The notes under the pieces were generated by a model that saw nothing but the letters and a program-made list of their open reading frames with translations, did no database searches and had not been told where the DNA came from. Both the position numbers and the translations under genes were made by a program. A stretch of DNA of 64,000 nt from a bacterium (GTDB lineage Bacteria > Verrucomicrobiota > Kiritimatiellia > CAIKKV01 > CAITUY01), in contig JBAXWB010000017.1 in the NCBI GenBank assembly GCA_037128595.1, positions 45,208 through 109,207 on the forward strand, written 5' to 3'. Below are positions 53,176 through 60,831 of this stretch, piece after piece; position 1 is the first letter of the stretch, and each line of letters begins with the position of its first letter.

Positions 53176-54780
53176 TTATAGCGGCGCGCCGATGACGAGA
53201 TTGAGCCGGAAACCGCCGGGAGACGACTGCATGGTCAGATGGGCCTGGTTCAATTCGCGAAGCACGGCGGCGACCGTTCCCACCTGATTCAGCGTTTCGC
53301 GCAGGGCGGGTGTTCCACTGGAGGTGTCCAGCATGGAGGCCAGTTTGGCTACCCCTGAGACGTTTTTCAGGGTTTGGCCAACCCCGTTCAAATTGGCCCA
53401 GGCGCTTGCCGTCGGCATGGCGGCGGGGTCCAGCTTCCAGTCATTTTTTCCACCGGTTGTTGGTTGGCTGAGGAGCTTTTTAAGAACAGAGCCATTGCTG
53501 GCAAGAATCAGCCAGTTTCCCCGGACCACATAGGCGACCCGTTCCTCCGGCTCAAAAGAGCTGTAGAAACTTTTCCTGGCGTCGTATATCGAGGTGATTC
53601 TTAATCCGCTCTCCGGCTCAAATGGACCGGCCGTCAACTCCAGTCCGTATTGGCTGTTGAGCTTCGTCAGCGTCTGGTTGATCCGGTTATCGGCCTCGGA
53701 ATCACTCTGGATTTGCAGACCCAATAGCAGGGTAGGGGCTTTCACCCCCTTTATCAGGGACCTTAAGTTTTTATTGATGGGTCCACGGATCCGTCCGTTG
53801 TGATCCTGATCCAGTAGCGCCATAAATGCCAGGGCATGGTCCGGGGTTCCCTTGGGGTCAGCCAATTCCCTCACGGTCTTCAGGAATAATAACGGGGGGT
53901 CCGGCGGGATGAATGCAGAAACCCAGTCCAATGGCAGAAGCGCTGCAAAGTCGGAGGTCTTGGCGATCAGATTCATCGCATTTCCGGTTCCCTCCGCCTC
54001 CTTGAGGGGTAAGGCAACCGGAAGCACTTCCGTTCCGCTCATCTCCAGGTTCACGGTTTCGGGGTGGAGCTCAAATTGGAACGCCACCGGCTTGCGATTG
54101 GCTTCAAACCAGCCCCAGTGGCGGGGGGACCCCTTCAGTAAGCCGTGCGCAACAGCTGGCCGACCCCGGCCGGCGACGGTATACCGATCGGGATAATTTT
54201 CAGCGGCTTCGAGGAGTGTGCGGACCCCGATGGGATCCTCAGAGATGCAGGCCAGCACGAGCCCTTCCGATAGGGCCAGGGAAAGCCGCAAGTTGGATTT
54301 ACCGAACCGGGTGCGGCTCAGCCAGATTGTCAGATTTCCATCATCCAGATAAACCGGGGTGAGTTCACGTGTTTTAAGCCAGGCCATCTGCCAGCGCAAC
54401 AGCCGGCTCTGGTTCCCGATCCATGAGGCTGCGATCAGGGCGGGCTTCTGTTCAGAGCCCATGGCGGGGACATAGGCCAGTACGGATTGATCGGCGGATA
54501 GTTTGGCAATCCATTTGCGCGCCACCGTATTGGTGCTCAATGCGGCCAGACTGGCTTCATCGATTCCGCCGGCCCGGATCGCACGGAGCAATAACGGATT
54601 GTTGAAAACGGCATCACATTCTTCCGCTAAATTCTGATGAACGCTCACCACGGTGGCGGCGGCGGGAAGGGCGTCAAAGACGTGTTCAGGCCGGTAGGGC
54701 ACATGGAAGGTCCACCAGACACTGATGAGCAGGCTGATCGTCAGTGTCACCCAGAAGGATATTTGCCGGAGTGTTTTCAT
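53176..54780 (-). CDS. Membrane-anchored protein of unknown function (534 aa)
   Basis: Not recognised with confidence. A single N-terminal membrane segment (ISFWVTLTISLLISVWWTF, about 7-25) is followed by a large periplasmic region with alternating hydrophobic strands and no cysteines of note. The pattern recalls the DUF3352-type proteins often found in PVC bacteria, but I cannot confirm it. Near the end, WLILASNGSVLKKLLSQ and SAWANLNGVGQTLKNVSG are typical of that style. Its start overlaps the pyrD stop by ATGA, placing it in the pyrimidine operon. Confidence 0.7.
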   Translation of the reverse strand: MKTLRQISFWVTLTISLLISVWWTFHVPYRPEHVFDALPAAATVVSVHQNLAEECDAVFNNPLLLRAIRAGGIDEASLAALSTNTVARKWIAKLSADQSVLAYVPAMGSEQKPALIAASWIGNQSRLLRWQMAWLKTRELTPVYLDDGNLTIWLSRTRFGKSNLRLSLALSEGLVLACISEDPIGVRTLLEAAENYPDRYTVAGRGRPAVAHGLLKGSPRHWGWFEANRKPVAFQFELHPETVNLEMSGTEVLPVALPLKEAEGTGNAMNLIAKTSDFAALLPLDWVSAFIPPDPPLLFLKTVRELADPKGTPDHALAFMALLDQDHNGRIRGPINKNLRSLIKGVKAPTLLLGLQIQSDSEADNRINQTLTKLNSQYGLELTAGPFEPESGLRITSIYDARKSFYSSFEPEERVAYVVRGNWLILASNGSVLKKLLSQPTTGGKNDWKLDPAAMPTASAWANLNGVGQTLKNVSGVAKLASMLDTSSGTPALRETLNQVGTVAAVLRELNQAHLTMQSSPGGFRLNLVIGAPL

Positions 54781-55691
54781 ATTCGGATGCTGCGGACAAG
54801 ATCCTGGACTTTTTCAATTTTGTGCCGGACGAGATAGTCCGCGATCCCATCCACCACCTGCAGGGCCGTCAGGGGTTCCGTGAAATTGGCGGTTCCCACC
54901 GCAACGGCCGACGCGCCGGCGATCATGAATTCAATGGCTTCTTTGGCTGAGGTGATACCGCCAATCGCGATCAAAGGGATTTTCACGGACTTGGCGGCCT
55001 CGTAAACCAATTTTACGGCGATGGGGTGGATGGCCGGCCCGCTCAGTCCTCCTGAGATATTGGCGAGAATGGGCTTGCGGGTTTCAATGTCAATGGCCAT
55101 GGCCGGAAACGAATTGATCAGGGAAATCGCGTCCGCCCCGTTATCCTCACACACTTTCGCAAAGGCGCCGATGTCCGAGACATTCGGGGCCAGCTTCGGG
55201 ATAATGGGCAACTTGGTTTTCGCACGCACCGCGGCGACCACCCGGGCGGTGGAATCAAGATGGACCCCGAATGAGCTTCCGCCTGCTTTGACGTTGGGGC
55301 AGGAAATATTGATCTCGAGCGCGTGAACGCCCTCGATGGTGTTGAACCATTCCGCCACGGCGGCATATTCTTCCAGCGTCTTACCCCAGATATTCACGAT
55401 CACGGCAATGTCATGCTTGCGCAGAAAGGGCATATACTTCTCGGTAAAGCCCCGGGTGCCGGGATTTTGAAGACCGATGGCGTTGATCAGACCACCGGGG
55501 ACTTCCACCATCCGCGGCGTTTTGTTGCCACCCCAAGGCTCCATACTGATGCCTTTGACAACGATGGCGCCCAGTTTGTTCAAATCGACCAGTTCGGCAT
55601 ATTCAGGACCATAGCCAAAGGTGCCGGACGCCACCATCACGGGGTTCTTCATCCGGAATCCGGCGAGATTGATATCAAGAGTCGGTTTCAT
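54777..55691 (-). CDS. pyrD: Dihydroorotate dehydrogenase, catalytic subunit (class 1B)
   Basis: A 304-residue FMN enzyme of pyrimidine synthesis. Motifs include NPVMVASGTFGYG, INISCPNVK with the class 1 active-site cysteine at the ISCPN position, KLAPNV, and the phosphate-binding GGITSAKEAIEFMIAGASAVAVGTAN. Paired with PyrK immediately upstream, hence type 1B with an NAD-linked partner. The start is ATG 55691, one base after the pyrK stop; an in-frame ATG at 55736 lies inside pyrK. Confidence 0.95.
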   Translation of the reverse strand: MKPTLDINLAGFRMKNPVMVASGTFGYGPEYAELVDLNKLGAIVVKGISMEPWGGNKTPRMVEVPGGLINAIGLQNPGTRGFTEKYMPFLRKHDIAVIVNIWGKTLEEYAAVAEWFNTIEGVHALEINISCPNVKAGGSSFGVHLDSTARVVAAVRAKTKLPIIPKLAPNVSDIGAFAKVCEDNGADAISLINSFPAMAIDIETRKPILANISGGLSGPAIHPIAVKLVYEAAKSVKIPLIAIGGITSAKEAIEFMIAGASAVAVGTANFTEPLTALQVVDGIADYLVRHKIEKVQDLVRSIRI

Positions 55692-55692
55692 G

Positions 55693-56478
55693 TTAGTCTT
55701 CCCAGATAATATCACGCGATTCAAAGATGGGCCCATCCTTGCACACCCGCGCCAGGGTGTCCTGCCCGTTCAGCCGCACCTTTTGTACGCAGGCCAGACA
55801 GGCCCCTACACCGCACCCCATGTGCCGGTCAAGAGAAAGCCACGCCTGCCAGTTGCCTTTGATGGCGCGATCGCCGACCGCCTTGAGCATGCCGTTCGGG
55901 CCGCAGGCGTAGAATTCCGGTTGCACGTTTCCCTCGCCTGCCTTCAGCCAGGCGTCCAGGGGTGCGGTAACCAGGCCTTTTTCGCCAAGCGAGCCGTCAT
56001 CGGTTGCAATGCGGACCTCCCAGCCCATGGCTTTGAAATCATCGGCCAGAAGAATATCCACGGCCTTGGCCCCCCCCACAAACAGAATGCCACGTGACGT
56101 CATCCGTCGCGCCAGAAAATACAAGGGGGCCACCCCGTAGCCGCCTCCAATTAATACCGGTATGGTCCCGGCCTTCAGGGCCAGGGGAAACCCATTACCC
56201 AGCGGACCGACCATGCTCACCGTATCCCCCGGGCTGAGCGCCTGCATGGTGGTCGTGCCCCGGCCAATCGATTTATAGAGAATGGAAAGGTTCTGGCCAT
56301 CGACCTTGTAAATACTGAATGGGCGGCGCAACACGGCATCATGCAGTTTCGCAATACGGACATGCACAAACTGACCCGGGGTGGCCGAGACCGTGACTTC
56401 AGGAAGAGTTAAGGTGAGGACCCGGTAATGGGGACCCATCCGTTCATGGCTGACAACAGTTCCGTTTTCAATACGCAT
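55693..56478 (-). CDS. pyrK: Dihydroorotate dehydrogenase, electron transfer subunit
   Basis: A 261-residue FAD/2Fe-2S subunit. The FAD domain has the RPFSIYKV motif, the NAD domain has IPVLIGGGYGVAPLYFLA, and a C-terminal 2Fe-2S site has MGCGVGACLACVQKV plus a distal cysteine (RVCKDGP). It passes electrons from dihydroorotate oxidation in PyrD to NAD. ATG 56478 has GGAG five bases upstream. It is preceded by murG. Confidence 0.95.
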   Translation of the reverse strand: MRIENGTVVSHERMGPHYRVLTLTLPEVTVSATPGQFVHVRIAKLHDAVLRRPFSIYKVDGQNLSILYKSIGRGTTTMQALSPGDTVSMVGPLGNGFPLALKAGTIPVLIGGGYGVAPLYFLARRMTSRGILFVGGAKAVDILLADDFKAMGWEVRIATDDGSLGEKGLVTAPLDAWLKAGEGNVQPEFYACGPNGMLKAVGDRAIKGNWQAWLSLDRHMGCGVGACLACVQKVRLNGQDTLARVCKDGPIFESRDIIWED

Positions 56479-56516
56479 AATCACTCCCAACAGTTGATCG
56501 GAAAAAGCGATACACC

Positions 56517-57593
56517 TTACCGACTGCCTCCAATTTTCACAATCAAATCTGCGAGGCGTTCAGCGGCCCCTGCGCCCGCCCGAGCCCGTGCCCGGGTCCG
56601 CATCCCCTCCATTTTATCAGGGGAGGTGTTCAGCGTCCGGATCGTTTCGGCCAACACCTCAGGGGAGAGTACGTCCTGCTCAAGCATGGTGGCGGCTCCG
56701 GCGGCCATCATGGCCCGGGCGTTGGCTCTTTGGTGATCACGGGCAGAGGAGGGGAGGGGGATAAGAATGGCCGGGACGCCAAACAAGGCAAGTTCCAGGC
56801 AGGAGTTTGCCCCGGATCTTGAGATCGCCAGCCGGGTCTTGCCATAGACCGAGACCATATCGGAACAGAACCCATAAACGGTGGCGGGGACACCGGCGTT
56901 ACGATAAGCCGCTTCAACAGCAGCCTTCTCTTTAACCCCGGCCAGGTGAATGGCTTCAACCGCCATGCCGGTAGCCTTAAGCTGCCCCAGCGAAAGGGGA
57001 ACCATTTCATTTAACCGATGAGCCCCCTGACTTCCCCCCATTGTCAACACGGTGAAATGCGCCGGAAGCGCACCTTGCATTGCCGCCGCTTCCTCCATCT
57101 GTTTCCGAATCGGCAGTCCGGTGAGTTGGATGTTGGGATGTTTCAGATAGGTCCGGGTTTCAGGAAAGGTAATGGCAATAGCAGTGGCCAAACGGGCAAG
57201 AACAGAAATCGCTTTGCCGGGAATGACGTTGGCCTCATGAAGAATGACGGGAATGTTCAGCCATCTGGCAGCCAGCACGGGGCCGAGTGAAGAGTAGCTT
57301 CCCATGGCCAGCAAGGCATCCGGCTGCTGGGCCCGGAGGGCTTTGAGACTCGCCCGGAAGGCCCGGACGATGGTTAATAGGGTGCGGGGCAAGTGCAGGG
57401 GGTGAAACGACAGTTTCGCGGTCTCAATCTGGATGACTTGCCCGGCCCATTCATGGCGGGTGGCCGCCTCAATGGCTTTCCCCGAAAGCCAGAGTGCAAC
57501 CTCATGCCCGTGTTTCTGGAGTGCCAGTCCTGTTGCCATACCGGGAAATACATGCCCCCCGGTGCCTCCGCATGAAATACTGTATTTCGCCAT
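56517..57593 (-). CDS. murG: UDP-N-acetylglucosamine-lipid II transferase MurG
   Basis: A 358-residue GT28 glycosyltransferase that makes lipid II. Signature loops are CGGTGGHVFPGMATG at 8-22, HEANVIPGKAISVLA and GGSQGAHRLNEMVP, with the donor-binding ISRSGANSCLELALFGVPAILIPLP. It lies outside a dcw cluster, upstream of pyrK and one base after a membrane protein gene. Confidence 0.95.
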   Translation of the reverse strand: MAKYSISCGGTGGHVFPGMATGLALQKHGHEVALWLSGKAIEAATRHEWAGQVIQIETAKLSFHPLHLPRTLLTIVRAFRASLKALRAQQPDALLAMGSYSSLGPVLAARWLNIPVILHEANVIPGKAISVLARLATAIAITFPETRTYLKHPNIQLTGLPIRKQMEEAAAMQGALPAHFTVLTMGGSQGAHRLNEMVPLSLGQLKATGMAVEAIHLAGVKEKAAVEAAYRNAGVPATVYGFCSDMVSVYGKTRLAISRSGANSCLELALFGVPAILIPLPSSARDHQRANARAMMAAGAATMLEQDVLSPEVLAETIRTLNTSPDKMEGMRTRARARAGAGAAERLADLIVKIGGSR

Positions 57594-57594
57594 A

Positions 57595-58044
57595 TTATAT
57601 AAACCTCGCAGCGCCCCAGATTCCGGCGGCCAAGGCCACCCCGGCCAGCGGAATCGGGTGAATGTGTTTTGTCATTAGAAAGAAGGTGACGGACGGGATC
57701 ACCAGGAGTGCCATCAATACGTCCAGGGGTTCAAGATGAAGGAAGAAACACGCCGCCGGGAACAACAATAATCCCAGCAGGCCGGCCATCAGACCTTTTG
57801 TCGCGGAGTGCTGCCCCGGCAGCCAGGAGGTTAACAGGGGCCCCATTACAGAACCGCTGAACCAGGCAATCAGCAGGGTATTGGCAATAGGAGGCCCACC
57901 CGCCTGCAGGTGTTCCCAGGAGAAAGTGGCGGAGCGAAAGCCGGACAGCAACACCATGCTCACAATGACAGGGATCATGAATTTGCCACTGGCCACCACG
58001 TTCCGGAGCACCATCGTTATATTTGCTTTAAAGTCAAAACCCAT
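57595..58044 (-). CDS. Integral membrane protein of unknown function (149 aa)
   Basis: Small protein with about four hydrophobic helices (FMIPVIVSMVLLSGF, NTLLIAWFSGSVMGPLL, GLLGLLLFPAACFFL, VALAAGIWGAA). I do not recognise the family. The short reach to murG, ending with one base between, suggests co-expression. ATG 58044 is the likely start; an in-frame TTG at 58080 is weaker. Neither has a good ribosome-binding site. It is divergent from truA. Confidence 0.72.
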   Translation of the reverse strand: MGFDFKANITMVLRNVVASGKFMIPVIVSMVLLSGFRSATFSWEHLQAGGPPIANTLLIAWFSGSVMGPLLTSWLPGQHSATKGLMAGLLGLLLFPAACFFLHLEPLDVLMALLVIPSVTFFLMTKHIHPIPLAGVALAAGIWGAARFI

Positions 58045-58161
58045 GTCGGCGATGGTGCAGATTGATGGGAGAGAAGTCAAGAGTGGCCGGCAGCCTGTAT
58101 GGAGGGTTTTGCTCTGTCAAAACCGGCTTTAAGAATATATATTGTGAATTCAGTGACGATT

Positions 58162-58929
58162 ATGGATTCAAAACCAAAACCAAAATCAACGGCCTTCCGC
58201 TACCGGATCACCGTGGCCTATGACGGGGGCGCCTACGCCGGGTGGCAGGTCCAGCCGAATCACATGACGGTTCAGCAGCGGATTGAGGAAGTGATCCAGA
58301 GTCTCTCGGGTGAGACGGTCAAGGTCCACGGGAGTGGCCGGACGGATCAAGGCGTCCATGCCGAAGGACAGGTGGCCCATTTTGATCTTTCAAAGAAATG
58401 GGTTTGCGGGAATCTTCTGAATGGCATGAATGCCAAACTCCCTCAGGATATCCGGGTGCTGAAAGTGGCCCGGGCCAAGTCCGATTTCCATGCCCGCCGC
58501 AGTGCCGTCAAAAAGGAATACCGCTACATTATCTGGAATGCCAAGGTGATGAATCCCACCAAGCGGATGTATGCGGCGCATATCCGGCGACCGCTGGATG
58601 TGAACGCGATGCAGGCGGCGGCCGCCCTCCTGATTGGGCGGCATGATTTTGCCGCCTTCACGGCAAATCCCAACCGCGTGGTCGAAAGCACGGTGAGGGA
58701 GGTCTACTCCCTGTCCGTCAAACGGGTTGGCTCCCAGGTGGTCATTCGCGCGTCCAGCGAGGGGTTTCTGTATAAGATGGTGCGCAGCCTGACCGGACTG
58801 CTCTTAAGGGTGGGGGAGGGCGCCGTTCCACTGGAAGAAGTGACGGAGATTCTGGCCTCCAAAATCCGCACCGCCCGCGTGCCCACTGCCCCGCCTGAAG
58901 GTCTTTTCCTCTGGCGCGTGTGGTATTGA
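58162..58929 (+). CDS. truA: tRNA pseudouridine(38-40) synthase TruA
   Basis: A 255-residue enzyme. The catalytic aspartate is in GSGRTDQGVHAEGQVAHF, with FHARRSAVKKEYRY and LYKMVRSLTGLLLRVGEG also diagnostic. ATG 58162 fits the family start; GTG 58144 and ATG 58099 are in frame. Single-gene unit before the integrase relic. Confidence 0.95.
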   Translation: MDSKPKPKSTAFRYRITVAYDGGAYAGWQVQPNHMTVQQRIEEVIQSLSGETVKVHGSGRTDQGVHAEGQVAHFDLSKKWVCGNLLNGMNAKLPQDIRVLKVARAKSDFHARRSAVKKEYRYIIWNAKVMNPTKRMYAAHIRRPLDVNAMQAAAALLIGRHDFAAFTANPNRVVESTVREVYSLSVKRVGSQVVIRASSEGFLYKMVRSLTGLLLRVGEGAVPLEEVTEILASKIRTARVPTAPPEGLFLWRVWY

Positions 58930-58934
58930 ATATT

Positions 58935-59348
58935 TTAATTCCTGCGGATTCCTTGACGTTGCCGAAATTCAGTTGTCCCGCCGTGATGGTTGGCAAATCC
59001 GGTGTTGCAATGAACCTGTTGCCATCCGAATTCCTTCGGGGCCGCCGGATATTTGCGGTCAAGCGCGAAGGGCAGATAGACAGCGCCATGTCCTGCCTTC
59101 AGATCCTGGTCATGAATACGTCTGACTTCCTTAATCTGATCCTGGAGTGGTTCATCAAGTTTACGGGGAAGAAGCGTGCCTCGATCCTTCGTCAGGAATA
59201 GTTTCACCCACACGCCTGCCAGGCGGGCAAATACGTCAATAGCCGAACCATCTCTTTGACCGCGACGGCTCGCACGCTCGTCGCGGGTCAAGAGTCGCGT
59301 ACGGGCAGAATTAATAATTGATTCAAGAGTGAAAAAGGTATATTTCAT
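58935..59348 (-). pseudogene. Remnant of an integron-type tyrosine recombinase (IntI-like)
   Basis: One minus-strand frame carries a stretch of about 60 residues that looks like an internal piece of an integron integrase. It reads [13 protein letters not shown] (the KDR-x-T-x-LP box following the first catalytic arginine region), then [26 protein letters not shown] and EFGWQ, the IntI-specific insertion and the segment before the catalytic HxxR box. The catalytic R, H and Y motifs are absent and the sequence on both sides loses resemblance, so it is a decayed fragment. No attC or attI site was recognised. The frame starts at ATG 59348, nine bases from the divergent BrnT gene. Confidence 0.72.
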
Positions 59349-59356
59349 ATACAGTT

Positions 59357-59617
59357 ATGGCATTTGAATTTGATCCAAATAAAAGCGCCGCCAACAAGCA
59401 AAAGCATGGGATTGATTTTGTGGAGGCGCAAGATCTCTGGACAGATGTGGATCGGGTTGAGATACCCGCCCGAACGGCTGATGAACCGCGAACGGTTGTC
59501 ATCGGGATAATCCGCGGTAAACATTGGTCGGCAGTGATTACCAATCGAGGGAAGAATACCAGAATCATCTCGGTGCGGCGTTCGCGTGGGGAGGAGCTTG
59601 AGATTTATGAAAGCTAA
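59357..59617 (+). CDS. brnT: BrnT-family toxin of a type II toxin-antitoxin pair
   Basis: An 86-residue BrnT/DUF497 ribonuclease-like toxin. Family hallmarks are the opening FEFDPNKSAANKQKHGIDF and the closing RIISVRRSRGEELEIYE. BrnT toxins act by cleaving RNA and are neutralised by the antitoxin encoded just downstream. No ribosome-binding site is obvious. The gene overlaps the antitoxin gene by 11 bases. Confidence 0.93.
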   Translation: MAFEFDPNKSAANKQKHGIDFVEAQDLWTDVDRVEIPARTADEPRTVVIGIIRGKHWSAVITNRGKNTRIISVRRSRGEELEIYES

Positions 59618-59834
59618 GACATTTGATGATCAATTTGAAAAGGGCGACGACATTACCCGGCATTTGGATCTTTCAAAAGCCGTTCGTCCGGATTGCCAAC
59701 AAAAGCGGGTCAATGTGGATTTTCCCGTCTGGATGATTCATTCCCTTGACCGTGAGGCTCATCGCCTAGGTGTGACACGCCAATCCGTGATCAAGCTTTG
59801 GCTCGCCGAAAAACTCAAGGAAGCGGTCGCATGA
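59607..59834 (+). CDS. brnA: BrnA-family antitoxin
   Basis: A 75-residue antitoxin. The N-terminal part (DDQFEKGDDITRHLDLSKAV) is the toxin-facing, acidic segment; the C-terminal ribbon-helix-helix (QKRVNVDFPVWMIHSLDREAHRLGVTRQSVIKLWLAEKL) binds DNA and represses the operon. The start is ATG 59607, with GAGGAG 12 bases upstream; it lies inside the toxin gene. A longer in-frame start at 59586 is less likely. Confidence 0.92.
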   Translation: MKAKTFDDQFEKGDDITRHLDLSKAVRPDCQQKRVNVDFPVWMIHSLDREAHRLGVTRQSVIKLWLAEKLKEAVA

Positions 59835-59878
59835 AAACCCGAACCACACCTTAACTGTGTGCCCATCGAGGATGAACG

Positions 59879-59924
59879 CCGCGAGCGAGTAACTCGCGGA
59901 GAAGAGAGCGGGGAGGGGGGGGGG
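59879..59924. other. Hairpin and ten-G homopolymer downstream of brnA
   Basis: CCGCGAG and CTCGCGG form a 7-bp stem with a 7-base loop (59879-59899). A run of ten G follows at 59915-59924 within a longer purine stretch. The whole gap 59835-60115 shows no gene. The G run may be slippage-prone or form a G-quadruplex; the hairpin lacks a T run. Confidence 0.45.
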
Positions 59925-60115
59925 CGCGCCAGCCTGTCCCTTCTTGCCCTGGCGAGTCCCCCTCTCAGCATGAACGCCCGATGTAATAATGGGCTGTCTG
60001 GGAATGCGGGTTTCTGGTGAAAATGGAATTCGCCTTGCCTCTATTTTTTGTAGCAGAGATGGCGGCTTCCTGACATAATGCGCCGCCAAATTGGAGCAAG
60101 CAGCATGAGGCGCAT

Positions 60116-60823
60116 ATGAATTACGCACAACAAAAAGCAACAGGAAATGTCGTGATCCTGCCGTCCCTTCTGGCGGCTGATTTCGGGCATCTGGCGGATG
60201 GGGTCAAACGGGCCGAATCGGCCGGTGCCGATGGGCTGCATCTGGACATCATGGATGGTCATTTCGTTCCTAATTTGAGCATGGGGCCGGACGTGGTGGC
60301 CATGGCGAACCGGACCTCCTCCATTCCGTTGAGCGTCCACTTGATGATGTCCAAGCCGGAAGCCTATCTGCACCCCTTCATTAAAGCCGGCGCTGACGTG
60401 CTCCTGATCCATATCGAAAGTGAAGGGGATATCCGAGGCATGTTGCAGACGATCCGTCAGCTCGGGGCGCGTCCCGGCATTACCCTGAACCCCGATACCC
60501 CTGCGGAGTCGGTCTACGAGGTGCTGTCGGAGGTGGATGAGGTGCTCTGTATGAGCGTGCATCCCGGGTATGGCGGACAGGCTTTTATCCAGTCGGTGCT
60601 GCCGAAAATCAAAACCCTCCGCTCGACCATCAAGGCCCGCGGTCTGGATGTGGATATCAATGTGGATGGCGGGATTGATTTAAAGACCGTGTCCCTTGCC
60701 GCCGCGGCCGGTGCCAATGTGTTTGTTGCCGGAACGTCGCTTTACCGGGCCAGTGATATGCGGGAAGCGGTCGCCACCATGCGCTTGCTCGCGGCTCAAA
60801 CGTATGACTCGATGAAGGATTAA
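60116..60823 (+). CDS. rpe: Ribulose-phosphate 3-epimerase
   Basis: A 235-residue TIM-barrel epimerase of the pentose phosphate pathway. Metal and catalytic residues are in PSLLAADFGHLADGV, GLHLDIMDGHFVPNLSMGP, SVHLMMSKPEAY, MSVHPGYGGQAFI and INVDGGIDLKT. An N-terminal extension of about ten residues precedes the usual start. Eight bases before lepA. Confidence 0.95.
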   Translation: MNYAQQKATGNVVILPSLLAADFGHLADGVKRAESAGADGLHLDIMDGHFVPNLSMGPDVVAMANRTSSIPLSVHLMMSKPEAYLHPFIKAGADVLLIHIESEGDIRGMLQTIRQLGARPGITLNPDTPAESVYEVLSEVDEVLCMSVHPGYGGQAFIQSVLPKIKTLRSTIKARGLDVDINVDGGIDLKTVSLAAAAGANVFVAGTSLYRASDMREAVATMRLLAAQTYDSMKD

Positions 60824-60831
60824 TATCAACG

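Noticed and set aside
58920..59201. Plus-strand frame of 93 codons overlapping the integrase relic
   Set aside because: No ribosome-binding site or family resemblance; the opposite strand shows integron-integrase segments.
59835..60115. attC recombination site after the toxin-antitoxin genes
   Set aside because: No RYYYAAC/GTTRRRY core pair was found; the one hairpin (59879-59899) lacks those cores.
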